Shown piece by piece: positions 22,026 through 35,500 of a stretch of 64,000 nt of DNA. The translations under genes and the position numbers were made by a program. Source of the DNA: Halocafeteria seosinensis (Eukaryota; Sar; Bigyra; Bicosoecida); NCBI GenBank assembly GCA_001687465.1, contig LVLI01000141.1:124001-188000 (forward strand), read 5' to 3'. The notes under the pieces were generated by a model that was not told where the DNA came from, made no database searches, and saw only the letters and a list, made by a program, of their open reading frames with translations. How positions within the stretch are numbered: the first letter of the stretch is position 1; each line of letters starts with the position of its first letter.

Positions 22026-23354
22026 CTAGGGATCTGAACTTGACGCTGACTCTATAGTTTCAACGATAACTGCTTTTTCTCCTCGACATGACACACTCTT
22101 GTAGGGAAGTTTTTTAGATGCAACATTAGGATCTACGGCAGCAGTAGTCTGCACCAATGTTATGGAGGTGGCTACCCCTGGGGCAGTTAAGACAGGCAAA
22201 CGTATAGCGCTCTTACCAGTCCCAGTGTTCGAACAGAGTCCCAGTCTTTACTTTGCCTCTCTGAATACTCTCTAATCAAGTAATTGTCCCAGTATTCACA
22301 AAGTACACGTGTTTCATGTGCACGGAGCATTACGCCGTCCACGCGCAACCAAAAGCGAGCAAGTGCATAGGCTTTGTCGGGCATGCAGCGCTGCACATTT
22401 GACGGGCATTCCGCAAACCCAGGATGTCGTCAGCGGTTCTAAGTATTGTGTTGACACAACTGCTTTCCACTTACAATGCGTACATCATATTTACTGGTGC
22501 CGCTATCGTCTAGCTCGCTTTCGAAGAGATCAACCTCATCGTAGGCATCAATTGGGATGGACGTGTCTTTGAGTGCCTCATAGTCAATACATTTTTTCGT
22601 GCTGTGAACGCACTCCTGTTATGGGTCTCCGAGGATAGCTTCACTGAAGCGTCTAGTTACACCTAAAGAACCACCTGCCGCTTACCTCGTTGGGCGTCCC
22701 ATTAAGCTTTATTGTACCTCGATAGGTACTCGTAAAAGTCCAATCATGGTTATACTGTACCTGTTCCGCCGCCGCCGCTGCCTGGATACTTCTGAAAGTC
22801 TCGCAAAAATAATGCATACAGTGTAGTATCAATTCGTCGGGTATAGAACTCTTGGACGTACTTATCACGGTTTTGTTCCCATTCTTCAGCAACAGCCACT
22901 CGCACCGGGGCAGCAGATGGAGGAAGTACATCTTTGAGAGCATCCACCGCGTTGAATTCCAGTTCTGTCACACCCACGAAACGGCTATGCATTTCGGAAC
23001 AGGAGGGGCATAACGGAATTCGATTAATGTTCGCCATACCTACGCCTGTTTCTTTATTCTTGAAATTGAGGTAATTATATCCAAATATCATCTCTGGAGG
23101 GTCGAAGCCGATAGCTTCACGAATTCTGAAGACAAGCTCCCATGCTGGATACACGAAGGCCGATTTCGTACAGTGATACTCTCTTACCTTTCGATCGATT
23201 CATGCTCAGAAATATGCGTCTTTTTTGTCGTGATCACCCAGTTGCCTCGGTCAATGTGGATACCGCCTGTCGTACTGGACCCTAAACTCCCCACAACTCT
23301 GGCCGCAGGTGAGGTACCCGCAGCCGAAGGCGATGAGGAGGAGGAAGACGACAT
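22026..23354 (-). CDS. TIPRL: TIP41-like protein (TIPRL), PP2A/TOR signalling regulator
   Basis: TIP41-like proteins bind PP2A-family phosphatase catalytic subunits and modulate TOR signalling. I rebuilt the model from ATG 23354 through at least seven exons to TAG 22026-22028. The first exon gives a poly-Ser leader, then GGIHIDRGNWVITTKKTHISEHESIE, the family opening (G-x-W-x-I-x-T). Later exons supply IREAIGFDPPEMIFGYNYLNF, ELEFNAVDALKDVLP, VAVAEEWEQNRDK, YNHDWTFTSTYRGTIKLNG (the invariant YDWTFT motif), DLFESELDDSGTSKYDVRI and FWLRVDGVMLRAHETRVLCEYWDNYLIREYSER. A divergent tail follows. The exon ends were chosen where phase and GT-AG agree. The poly-Ala stretch between the EEW block and the YNHDWTF block comes from an in-frame GCG run. 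Confidence 0.9.
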
Positions 23355-23620
23355 TCTCTGCGGATCTGAAGAAGGGACTCAACTCCGTGAAAGACGTATT
23401 CCACCGAAACTTGCTACTGTGACAATGCGGTAGACGGCATCTGGACTGTGGTGAGAATTTCCAGCAAGTGTGGTTGTGAACCTCAGGAACTGCAGTGACC
23501 TGAGCTCATGGTCAAAATAGGTGATTTTCGCACTATTGTATTGCTTTACAGATGTAAATTTTATAATCTATGTGTAACATGATGAACTCTGGATTCTCCG
23601 GCTGTACAAGTAGCTGTAGT

Positions 23621-26600
23621 TCACAGTTTATGTGGCGTTTTCTTAGCAACGGTTGTAACCTCAGAGAGGGCCTTCACCCATTTTTTGGCATCACCTGCTG
23701 TGACGGTTTCACAGCATAAAGTATTCGCTGGCGTTTCCACTATAAAGCAACAACTTGGATCGGCAACCTTCCCGAATGTTTTCTTCTTGTGTCCTGGACC
23801 CGTAGTTTGCTCCACACGGCTCACTTTTTTCACGTCAAGAGCTCCCATACTCTTTTGTGACTTCGGATCTTCCCAGACAATGGAGTGAAAATCCGTAGCC
23901 ATGCGCACATGGGAATCTTTTGGGGTTCCCTTTTTCCAAACCTTCATGACACTACCTGCTCGCAACATATTCCTATACGGCTTCAAGGTGTCCTCGGCAG
24001 CTTCATTTTCTTGTTGAATGGCTGTCTCCTTCTTAGCGGCCAGCTTACTTTCGATGAACTTATTCTGCTGGACTTGTTGCATAGAAATTAAAGCCGAACG
24101 CGTATACTGAGGGATTTCAGGATCGTTCGCATATGTTTCCGAGATGGCGTTCAGCAAGTCCTGACCTCCCTGTTCGGTTACCAGCATAGCATTCTCATTC
24201 GAAATCATGGCGACGTTGTCAATCGTTTGAATCCCTCGTAAAACAAGGTCCCGACAGTCTGGATGGCGAGTAATTGCTCGTATGACACGAATAATGCCAT
24301 CGTGCTGAACAATATGCCGAAGGTTAGATTCTACATACGCCAAATGGCCCAGTAGCCGAAGACCAGTAATTAAGAACTCAGTGTTGTCAGCGTAAGTTTC
24401 CAAAGCGTTAGTAATTATGTGCATTCCGGAATCCGCAATATGGCTCGATAGCTCGTCAGACGAGCACATCCGTGTAAGCGCAGTAAACAATTCCGCTAAG
24501 AAGTCCATCTCGTTTTGGAATGGTTCTGCGAGCTTAATGGCTCTTACACTTCCTCCTGTCTCTAACAGTTTATCTCTGCCGAATTCGCTTGCCGATAAAT
24601 TTGCTAGAATTATGCAACAGGAGTTAATAGAATTTTGAACAATTTCTGTCTTCCCTTCAAGTTCCTCCTCGTCTTCCATCGAACCTGATTTGATATTCTT
24701 GAGCAGCCGCAGTTGTTGCTCAAGGGCATCCAAGATTAACGTGACTCCGTCATTTTCGGCCAAGAGTTCTTGAGTCTTAACAGCATAAGACAAAGTACCA
24801 ATCAAGGGAAGTATGCATTGCAGTAACTCCATGTCCCAGTCATGCAAATGCATGATTTCTGTTAGCAAGGCAACTACATCAAAATCTGTAGTAAACTGAT
24901 GGGTCAGCTCTTCGTCTTGAACCATATTCGCTAAAGCTTCAATAGCCGACTTCAGAATTGCCGAATTCATTTTATTCTTCTTCATTGCCTCCAGGAGTAC
25001 CCCACCCACCCCTTGATGGTATAGAGTAAAGGCCAGGGATGAGTAATCTTGATGGTCAAAGTTCTCGGCTTCTTCATCAAAGCCGAAAAAGTTCCCCAGC
25101 ACTTCGATGGCCAATTGAACAGCCTGTTCATCCTTTGAAGTTCGTATTACGTCAACGAGTATTTCTCCAGTGTTGTGGACACGCACAGCTAGAGCAATGT
25201 TTTCGTCCAAATAAGCCAAGTTTCCAAGCGCCCTCAACGACATCTTTAAGCATCGGGGCTCTGAGATATATCGTTTTATGATGTCTACAATGAGATGGAG
25301 AGAGCTTTTACCAATAGCCAATTTATTGTCATCAGAGCCACACATGAGGTTGCTCAGGGTACACGTCCCGTTTTCTAGCACATCCATAGTATTCGGGTGC
25401 TCTTTCATTGTGTTCAGGATCGCATCAATTCCACCCTGAGAGCAAATTGCTTCAACGTTCTCGGGTGAGTTAAACGCCAAATTTGCGAGTGTGGACAGGG
25501 TTTTCGTCGCAGTAGTCAAATCATCCTTGTGATAACCTAAACAAATACGGATCGCCACATCTATACCTCCCTCCTCAGGAATGGCAGGCTTGTATTCTTC
25601 ATTCCTGGATATTTTCTCCATCAGTTCTGAAAGCAACTGGGCCAATTGTGCGTTCTCTGGATCTTTCTTGACAGCGTCTAGAATCGCTGCTATCCCGCCT
25701 TGCTCAGCAATTTCGATGCAGTTATCTTGACGGGAGGACACTTTAGTCAGTGCACGCATTGATTTGAGCACCATGGCCTTGTCCGCATGACATTCTGCCA
25801 CTCCCATCGCACGAATTACATAGCCAATAGAAGCAGAAGAAACAGCGACAACCTCATCTTCCTCGCACTGATCAATGCATTCATACACGCTGTCCATTGT
25901 CACTCGGAACTCCTCGAAGGTGTCCTGGTTACTTTCCGCTTGTTCGATGCTGAAGGACTCCAAGGAAGTTGTGGATGCAGCGAGGGACGAAGTTACCATC
26001 GCCGTGACGTCTCCGTAATGGTCCTTCAACAAAGCAACCAGTTTTGCAGCAGTCGATGACAGTTCTCCATAGCTTTTCTCCAACGCAATAGCATTTAGTT
26101 GGCCTATGGCGATCTGCTCAATTCCGGAGTTCTCAACGCCGAGCAAGGAAGTGATGCCAAACAACACCTTAACAGCTTGTGCTGCTATTTCAGTGTTTTC
26201 AGTTTTCAATTTTCGCAGTCTCTTCATTATATTCATGGGTACTCCTGTAGCAGCATACGCCCCTGCGCGGTATGCGCCATTTTCTGTATCAGCAAGATGC
26301 TGTTCCATTGACTTGAAAGTGACGGAGCAAACATTCGCTGGCAAGTTGGGGATGTTAAAGAGATTGTCATACACATTTGCACTTTGAGCAAGGAGGTCCT
26401 CCCCCATCTCTGGTGAGTATTCCAGAGCGCCAGAAATGTTCATCAATGCCGCAATATTGTCATGCAGCTTTTGAGACTTGATGTTATTTTCGAGGGACGT
26501 CACAACCCCGGAGAGGGCAAAGTTCAGGCAAGATTGGGCGAAAGACCGATCAAAGCTGTTCTCTTCGTCGAGGGCCTCCTGGATCGACTTGCAAGTTAGA

Positions 26601-29600
26601 ATGTAAGCTTCATGGGATCCCTCAGGCAAGCGTTGCAGAATCTGGAACAGAATGTTAAGACGTTCAGGGCTCTCTGATAGACGTGAGAGGAATTCCTTGA
26701 ACTGCTGTTGAGAATCCCTCAAAACCAACACTGAAGAGGCGCACGCAACAATACCTTCTGTGGTGCAAAGGTCCTCCAAGAGTGCAAAGGTGGCTTCAGC
26801 AATACTAATAGAAGTCTCCTCCACAGTGGCCTGCATCTGCAAGTTAGCTACGTTTTTCTGCATCACGTCTTCTAGAAGTGCAAAGCCACCATCGTCATTT
26901 AGAGTAATTATAGCCTCGGCAGAGTTTGAGAGTGCCGGGAGACACTTAAGAGTTGCGAAACAGACCTTGTTCGAGGACATTTGTAAACTCAGGGTGTCAA
27001 GGACAAATTGTATGGCCTCTGAAGTTCGAACAGCAGGTATCATTCTCGCAACTACACCAATACTGTTTATACCAGAGGCCAACACATCAACTAGATCAAA
27101 ACCTGTGTCGCGAAAAACTCCGGCACTTTCAGCCAGGATTCCAACGGCTTTGGATAAAGACTTTAAAATGCTCTCTGCCGTATCCTCGGTGACGACTCCA
27201 TCAAGAAGCATAAACTTTGATAGATTCTCTAAAGCCCCACCTAAACGCCTCACATCCTCCTCGCGGATTGACTTCGAAGCCTCTAGTTCAGCGGAAATTT
27301 TATTGACGTCTCTCACTGCCATAGTTCCCATTTCCGAATCCATTTTTAGATTCTTCAGAGCTAGCACTGCTGACTGCAGAAATTCTTGATTCGAACCGTG
27401 AGCGTCCATTCCCGCAAACACTACCGCTGCCGCTTGCATTTGAACTAGCGCTTCACGAACTTCTTCCTCAGATGCCATGCTACCGATTAGACTGATTGTC
27501 GGTTTGATCGCCTCTAAATGATGGATAAGAGAGTCCGAGTTAGCTCCACGGCATACCCGTAACAATTTCTTCAAAAGCCCCGAGTCCAACGCAGTCTTCG
27601 ACGTGAATTGAATATCCCCCTTGGTAGCTTCATACAAACACGTGACGATCCCTCCGAACACTTTAGGGTTCGGTTCCTTCCCGTCAGCACAAAACCGTGT
27701 TAGTATCGTCTTAATAACTTCAATACTGTCCGGAGTAAGGATCTCTGCGTAGCACATCTCGGCAACTCCGGACAAAGAATCCAATGCCTGTGCCATCAGT
27801 TCGGATGTTGCTTCTTCGGAATGATTATCAATGTACTTTAAAATGTTAGTCACGGCTGTAGTTCCGGAAATAATGTTCCTGGGTTCCTCCCCTCTGCTAA
27901 AAGAGTGAATAGTTCCAAAATATGCTTCAGCTACTTTAGGGTTCCGCATTTGAGTGTTAGCAACACGGGTAATAGACTCTACGACGGCTGGATTTTTTAG
28001 CATCTTAACCGCGAATTCTTCTCCCTGACTGGCAATACCTTGGTAACACTTAAGTGCTTCCGGGACCGCGATGCCAGAGTTGGATGCTGTTATGATCGAG
28101 GGAACGAACTGATCAGGATCCACTTTTCCTCGCGATACTCTTGCGATTTCGGATGTAGCCTTGAATGTTTTTTCCAAAATTGAGGACTGCTGCCCTTCAA
28201 CTTTACAGTCATTTATGGCATAGTCCATCAGTTTTCCCAGCTTTGCCTGCCCGTCGTCACTAACTATGGCATTGCAGAGAGATCCAACGGATGACATATG
28301 GCCAATCCGGGCCACTGCTCTTTCAATTGCGTCCACGCCTTCTTTGCTCTTCGACAAACTGTTCAATTTGGGGAGTATATCATCCAATTCCTGCATCCCT
28401 CGAGTGACATCTGCAGAAGTTAACAGCTTTGCCAAAATCTCAGTAGCCACTTTTGAGGCCGAGGACGTTGACTCCAACACAGCAGCAGCATCCAAGACAG
28501 CATCTACCGCTCCTTGTTTAGTGAGAAGATCTACTCCTGCTTGATTCCCAGACACCTGCATCAGACAAGTAAGCATCATTTCTATCGAAGGTCGTAATTC
28601 GGAACTGGTTATGTGATGCTTCAGAGAAAGAATAATCTGGCGGGTGGCACCGTGTTCCACAAGTACCTCTCCTCCACCGGGAGACGAGGCAATTGTTACC
28701 AACGCTTCCATCACGGTGGAGACAATGTGGGGATTGTCAGGGTGGGACCGTAATGCTGTAATACAGGCCTCGACCCCACCTTCATTCACTATTAACTCCA
28801 CCCCATTTTCGGAGGTCGCTACATGTCGAATGACCGACGCCATCGGCAAAGCAAACGTTCCCAGTTTGGAATGAAGTTTCAGACTCTCCACTAAAGTTGA
28901 CACTGTTGATGGTTCCAGCAACGTTGATACCGAGTCTTCCGCACCTTTTGTGCAAGATATACCCTCCATGAGCTGGGCACATGAGGACAACACCTCCGAG
29001 CGAAAGGGTAGTGCTCTCAACTTGGAAATACTTGATATAGTGTCAAGAATTGTCGGGATGATAGGTGTTTCTTGAATCAGTTTCCGGGAGTTCTCAGGGA
29101 GGACAGCAAAGCCTCCCAGTTCATTGGCTAGGTTGGTGAAACCTTGAGCAGATCGTTCAGAAGGATTGACTAGGAAAGTTTCGTGACAAGCCTTAAGCTT
29201 TTCTACAGTTCCATCGAGGCTATCAGCCTTTGTGATAGTCTCAAGTAGCTCTTTGGTCTCCGATTTTAAAGCCGAATTCTGTCGATGTACGTGAACTGCC
29301 TGCATCGCTAAATCTATCCCGCCAGAGCTCTTCAGCAACAGAAAGTTGTCCTCCACCATACACAGAGAAGTGAGCAAAAAGAATGAAGCTTTCAGCAGAG
29401 GGACGGATGTGCTTTGCTTCATGTTGTTGAGACATACATCCATACCATCGTGTTCGACGATGGTGTTCACAATGTCACCAGATTCGGAGGCGTATATCAG
29501 TAGCCGCATTGCAGCTAGCTGCAGATCCTCGTTCTTCGGATTATCCTTGACTAACTTGAAAACCGTTGACAAAAATTTCTTATTAGATAACGTATCGAAG

Positions 29601-30949
29601 TGACCGCTTCCTGACAGAATTATGTCATCTAGTATCTTGAGAGTGTGCACGCAAGCTTCGACATTATTTGGGTAGTCTAGAAGATTTTGCAAAAGGACAT
29701 CGAAATTTTCCTGAGCCGACAGACGGCCCACATATTGGTCTTGATCGGATATGGAAGCAAGAGTGGATATAATGGCGGTAGATGCCTCTGGATGACCCTT
29801 CTGACGCACAAGCCCCGCAATAAGGTCTGATATTCCTCCACTCTCAACAAGTTTCTGGATATTCTCCGGGCTAGACTGGGCAATCCTTTTCAGGGCATTT
29901 GAGGAACCTAAGTGGAGCAACATAAATCAACGATAAAAATACTTTAGCTTCAACATAAAAGAGCCGATATTTTAGCACTTACTAATTATTGACCCTTGGT
30001 TATTAGAGGAAAAGACACCGACCAATGCTGAGACTCCGCCCGCATCGCAAATTTTTTCAGCGTTATCCTCTTCTACAGCAAGATTTGCCAGTAGGTTAGA
30101 TAGGTTTTCTTTCCTTTTGATATCGTCAGAGTTTGCCATCTCATCAATTATTCCCTTAAAATTCCCTCTGGCTAGTTTCGAAAGCAAGCGTCCTCCAACT
30201 TGGTTTACGACTGCATTGTTACTGTATGGAATCAAAGATATACTGATCTGATCCAGTCCTTGGCAGTCCTCTCGGATGTATTCAGCCATATTTTCCTCTC
30301 GACACATCCTGTCTAACATTCTTAAGGCAGGCTCAATAACGCTAGTATCCTGGCCCGTACGCTTAAGATTGGATAAGAGCTGTGGGATTACCCCGTAACT
30401 TCTGATTTGCTCTCCTCCCCCTGGAAGCTTATTCATCTGTTCTAGAGTTCTCAGGACGGGAGCGACAGCTTCATTTTCTATTTTGCCATTGCTTCCAATC
30501 TTATCCAGGTATTTTGAGCAAAATTCTACCACATTGACCGACATGAGGGCTTCTGGGTTCTTAGTAGCAACGTTCTCCACAAGACCTAAAGTATCCTTAC
30601 ATGAGTCCGATTCAGGATTCGTTACGATAGAATCGAACATCGACATCAGACATCCACTCTTCACGACGTCGGCTGCATACTCAGAATTCTGTGACATCGA
30701 TGTCAAACACTGTGATGCCGACGCTAATACTGTATCATCGCCCTTGTGTTTCTGGACGACGCCACTGATAGCGTCCAGTGCCCCTGCTTCGTAGGCCTCC
30801 TTCATATTTTGTTCCCATCCAACGTGAGGAGGAGTTATAACTTTGGCCAAACATTGCACCGAATAGCTGGCTAGCTGTTTGAACCCCTTCTTAGACTTGA
30901 TGGATTCAATCAAGGAATGCACCTTGTTTTGCTTGGCAGAATCCCCCAT
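23621..30949 (-). CDS. Giant armadillo-repeat protein with C-terminal PH domain
   Basis: ATG 30949 opens a 967-nt exon. A 75-nt intron (29908-29982) joins it in frame to a 6.3-kb exon ending at 23621, giving 2,417 aa. Almost the whole chain is made of about 42-residue armadillo/HEAT repeats of the form (E/N)-GG-I-x-x-(L/I)-(L/V/I), for example ESGGISDLIAGLV, NEGGVEACITALRSHPDN, EQGGIAAILDAVKKDPEN and SQGGIDAILNTMKEHPN. Roughly the last 110 residues form a PH-like domain: RAGSVMKVWKKGTPKDSHVRMATDFHSIVWED, with a terminal helix containing AKKWVKALSEV. The combination suggests a membrane- or cytoskeleton-associated scaffold, by inference only. The Ser/Ala/Glu-rich chain has no signal peptide or transmembrane segment. 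Confidence 0.9.
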
Positions 30950-32537
30950 GTTTCTCTCCGACGAACCTTGGCTACAAGGACAAAACGGGACACAAAGTGG
31001 AGCAACAATGACGGAGAACCGTCCCTATCTTCCCCACGAACAGTGGTACGCTAATACAATCAAGAAAGGGAACTGGGCAACTGCATCCGCCCGACAGAGC
31101 TGAACAATGCCTCCCAATGGCAGAAATGACCTTAGCCGGTGTAACGGATTAGACGATTCCGCACCACGAGTTCAAGTGTTGAATTTCAACAAGAAGATGT
31201 GCAACACGATCTGGTACAGACGTGGCCTACATCCAGTGAAAGAAAATGAAAACCGCAATTGAGAAACTAACCGTGTTTGCTCCGACCCTGTTAAATTCTT
31301 ATGACCGTACATATTACAGTATTAGGGTCTGTGAACTTCAGAGTGGAGTCTCACAAAGAACTACCACGACCCTCAGTTGGGGAGCGTTTCCACTCAGGGA
31401 GAGTCTATCATAGGAATAAGTATGCATTAATCCTTTACGGAACTACACCGCTTGATATGTTCGTCGATGATACATATGTATGCAGAGGCATGGCATCGAA
31501 TCATGGGGCGCCGTCGTTTGGAGTTCTTTTGAACAGTATTCCACTCAATATCTCTACAGGGAGACAAGCACTGGTTATTCCTTGAATTGGGCTGGTATGA
31601 GTAGGATGCATATGAAACGCCTCACGCACCGCACACACATACACTGTGGATTCCAGTTCGCCACACAATTCCATAGCCCCGACAGGAATGCAGTTGAGCA
31701 TCTGTAACTACGCTTTCCAGAGCATTGACAGCGATGTATTCATAGCAGCTTGCCCCAGTCGTCTTAGCGGCGTTCATACATCCAAGCGGTAGCCCGTAGA
31801 GACGGTAGTAGATCGCGCATCTCGTCCATTACATTCTTCAACGAGTCTGAGCTAGCATAGAAAGGAGCTCAAACAGTGGAAGGCTAATCAGAAAAATATT
31901 GGTAATAGAAGATCATACCATCGGTAGCTTTGCGTGCTTGACCATCTTTCGAGTAGACACTCGTTGCTGTTTGGTGCCACTGCTGGACACTTTCCTCAGA
32001 AATCCCCTTGGCAACATGCGCTGCATTCCACGAACACACAACATACGCACAGTTAGATATCGTGTCATCATACCGATATGGATAGATAAGTCATGGTACT
32101 TCCTGCGTCATTCACTATGCTGAACGTACTTCGATGTTTCGGGCGAATGTAGTCATCCAACAGAGGATTCATTTTCCATTGTTTATCCACAACAACACGG
32201 GCGTAATGAATAGGAGAAGCGCGTAGCAATTACGAGAGAACAAATAAAATCAACATCATTAAGCTACGCTGTGCCACCTAAGTCCACTGTCCGGTTTAGG
32301 ATTTGGTTGAAGTCTGCTAAGGCCTAAACGGCACTTGCCGTAGACTTCCCTGCAACTGTAGTAATGGATGGGGTTGACATTCAAGCGCTGATTCGGGAGC
32401 ATTTTGTGGATTCATTCCTCTTGTATTACCTCGCTGAATAGGTGTACTAAAGCATTTGTGGTGCTGTAGCACCACCATGTCCGTGGTGTGAGCTCTGGGA
32501 CCCAGACGAAGTTGAACGAAGAGCATTCCGGGTAATT
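30950..32537. other. 1.6-kb interval without a confident gene
   Basis: This is the largest gap in the window, between divergently oriented genes. It contains a plus ORF at 31008-31103 (31 codons) followed in the same frame, after one TGA, by an ORF from ATG 31107 to 31260. On the minus strand there are several intron-sized open blocks at about 31500-32250, one reading HVAKGISEESVQQWHQTATSVYSK. None has recognisable homology or a complete model. A non-coding RNA or a short multi-exon gene is possible. Confidence 0.5.
31764..32034 (-). other. Candidate exons of an unrecognised minus-strand gene
   Basis: On the minus strand an acceptor (GAATGCAG) precedes a frame reading HVAKGISEESVQQWHQTATSVYSKDGQARKATD. 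A GTATGATC donor and a TTTGAG acceptor then join it in phase to APFYASSDSLKNVMDEMRDLL, ending LRATAWMYERR and TAA at 31764-31766. The amphipathic helical character and phase agreement favour real coding, but I could not find an in-frame first exon, and the acceptor is not of the CAG type used elsewhere. Confidence 0.25.
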
Positions 32538-35500
32538 ATGGAGGAATCCACTGGTTTTCCTGAACTCCCAGTGGACTCTGAGGACTATAGAAAGTTATGC
32601 ACTCATTCAGAGGAGACGACTAAGCCGGTATGGAAAGCGCTTGGGATAGACAAAGGAAATGTCGAGGAACTGACCTCCTGTCTTTGGCGTCTACTGGAAT
32701 TAGAACAAAGCCCTCAACTGAAGGAATGGATGCAAGATCAAAGCCGAAGAAGAGTCTCGGGGCAGTCCCCCACCTTACAGATGCATTCACCAGCGAGTCA
32801 CGGCAGCAGCTTTATGCACCCCATTTCGACTGCTATCGCGTCATTCGCGCTGGACAACGTCTCGCTAGACTGTGCGTCTCAACTTTGTGACAAGACAGTG
32901 TGCAATCAACCCGAAATTCGCCGTGCCGCAGCTAGTCTGATATTTGTATGGCTGGACAAGGATCTCAAATCCCATGAGGCCACGCGAAACGCGGAGAAAC
33001 TTTTCGATAATAATGACGAGGAAGAAGGCTCAGGTTTTCGTGGCTTGTCCTTCACGACGTTCACCCGGTGGCTCACCCAATCTTTGACCGATGTTTGGTC
33101 TGAGATACGGAAGGAAACGGCCAAAAAATGGTCATTGCTCGCTCAAAGCTTTTCTCCGAATACTTGTAGAGAACTCACGACCACTTGGGCTCAAACTATC
33201 GTCGAAGCGACGGGGGTAGAGGACACGAAACCCACCAGTGACGATATAGGCCACCAGAATATCCACAGCCATTGTGCACAATCAGAGAAGGATTGGAAGT
33301 CCATTGACGGACTGTTAAGAGGGGTTCACTCGACGGTATCGGCTCATATGCACGGATACACCCGAGAAAAACACGCAGAATGCTCTGAGGACCTCCATGT
33401 AGTAATCCGTGCTGCCCAACATTGCATAGGGCATTCCCAGCACAGTGTGCGCTCGACGGCTACACTGTTGCTCGATAAGTGTGCAAAGGTTAGCGGGAGC
33501 ACATTAGCCGGACCGATTTGTGAAGCAGCCATACGAAAACTTGTACCCAAATACTCAGCAAGCGGTCTGGACATTCCGATATGCCTCAACCAAGGGATGT
33601 GGGTGCGAAATGATGCCCTGGCTGAAGGGTGTCTCGGCTTACTGGCGTACATCATCCACCATTTAGATGTTGCAGATGTTCCTATAGAGAAGAGAAAGGA
33701 GAATTTCTTCGACTCTATTTTCGGATATATCGAGGAGCTTGGAGAAACCGCTGGGAGGCTATCCCACCACAAACTTTATCAGGGAGCCGTTGCATTGAGT
33801 GCTTTGTACCTATGCCACCATGCTTCCAGCGTAAGGCAAGCTGCCAGCAACATGATATTGCAAGCCTCCTTAGGTTGCTCGCGGGATCAGATGAAGAAAT
33901 CCATACCACGGTTATTAAATGTGCTGTATGTTTTGAAGGGACTCTGGGATGACTTGATATCCTCGTCGGATGCTGCCAGTCACTGGCAGGCCTTAGAAGG
34001 TCTGATGATGTCATATGAGTTGATCTTAACGTGTCTTATAGAGGATTTTAGGGAAGCGTTCCGGCCCTTTAGTAGCCTACACTGTGAGGAGACTTCTGCC
34101 TTAGATGAGGTGGTTCAGCCTTTAGTATCTGAAACTTTCTTTGTGACAGATTCTTCTCTTCATGATTCAATTGCGAAGTCACTCACGCCAACAGCTACCG
34201 TACGTGCCAGTCATGAGCCTCTTCTTCTTCAGATGCAGACTCACCATCGAGAGGAGTGTAACGCTATATTTGAACGGTACTTTCGCCATGTTTCCCCTTT
34301 GATTACTTCGGGAATATTTGAACTTCGTCGAATGGCGGAACAACTGCTGCCCGTTCTTACAGAACTACTCCTGTGGTGGGAAGATGGTATGGATATATTG
34401 CTAACTCTATGGGTCGAAAATATTGCTTCGGGTAGAATTGATGCGGAATGGAAGTTTGTTACTTGTTCCAGGACGATGCAGCTACTAGTAGACCGATCGA
34501 TTACATTGGAGAAGAACTTAGGTATGAAAATTGATGTTTCCGTCTTCGGCACTAATGTGGAAATTAGTTGGAACTCCCCGGAGGAATCTACTGCTAGATC
34601 CATGGTTTGGTTTGCGGTTGTGCGGCTTGTCGGTGCTCTTCGGGAAGCCGTTCATCGTGAAATCCCCTACCTGCTGCTGTTCCAATCACTCTCGGACCGT
34701 ACATTTCTTTTAGCTGTGGACAACGTGTTCGATTTGGTTAACAACAACTACGTTGGGAACAGGGATCTTCCTCAGCGTCATGGCAAACTATGGGCCCATG
34801 ATTTGTTGAAGCCAAAGGAGAACTCTTGTATCAAAGGAAATATACGCAGCATTGTGTTCTTTACGGCCAAGTGTTTGACTGAAGCTTGGCATGAAGTTCA
34901 AAACTCTATAACAAGTGGAGAAGTATCATTGCCTCAGAAGCAAAGAGAAAATCCAGCAACACTGTCGAAGTGCGTCAGTCATGCTCTTTCCGTAGTCTCG
35001 AGTGAATATGAGAGAGGCGGGGGCTTGAAATGTGCCCATGGAAATCCTACAGTCAATGATGATGGTGTTCACCAGAGGCATTTTGGTGTGACTATGCGAT
35101 CGAACTTGATTAGTTTCATGGAAGAAGCGCATTTGCGTTCATCTCTGACTAGTGCTGAGCTTGCGATGTTTCTTCCCCTTCTCTGTGGTCTAATGGAAGT
35201 AAAGATTCAGGTTCCCGAGATGATCCATCTGCTACAAGTCTTTCATTCAGTTTCACAAGATTTATTTGTGAATGAGGATCTATCGTTGTTGATCAACCAC
35301 GGAAGTTGCCATGATGTCGCTTCTGTTTTCAGTTCGAGTGGATTTAAGCTTGACTCGTCTATTGCAGAGCAATGCGCTGATACGGTGTTAACATCTACGC
35401 GAACTGCAATTAACGCGGACGTACTCATTGAATCGTCAAAAGAGACACGGATACAGATACTCAGTCTTCTTTCTCGGATTATCGATACGCTTTTTTCGTG

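Noticed and set aside
22309-22572. 87-codon plus-strand ORF
   Set aside because: Antisense to TIPRL exons and introns.
26760-27389. 209-codon plus-strand ORF
   Set aside because: It lies wholly antisense to the armadillo-repeat coding exon, uses a composition mirrored from the Leu/Ser-rich sense strand and has no family features.
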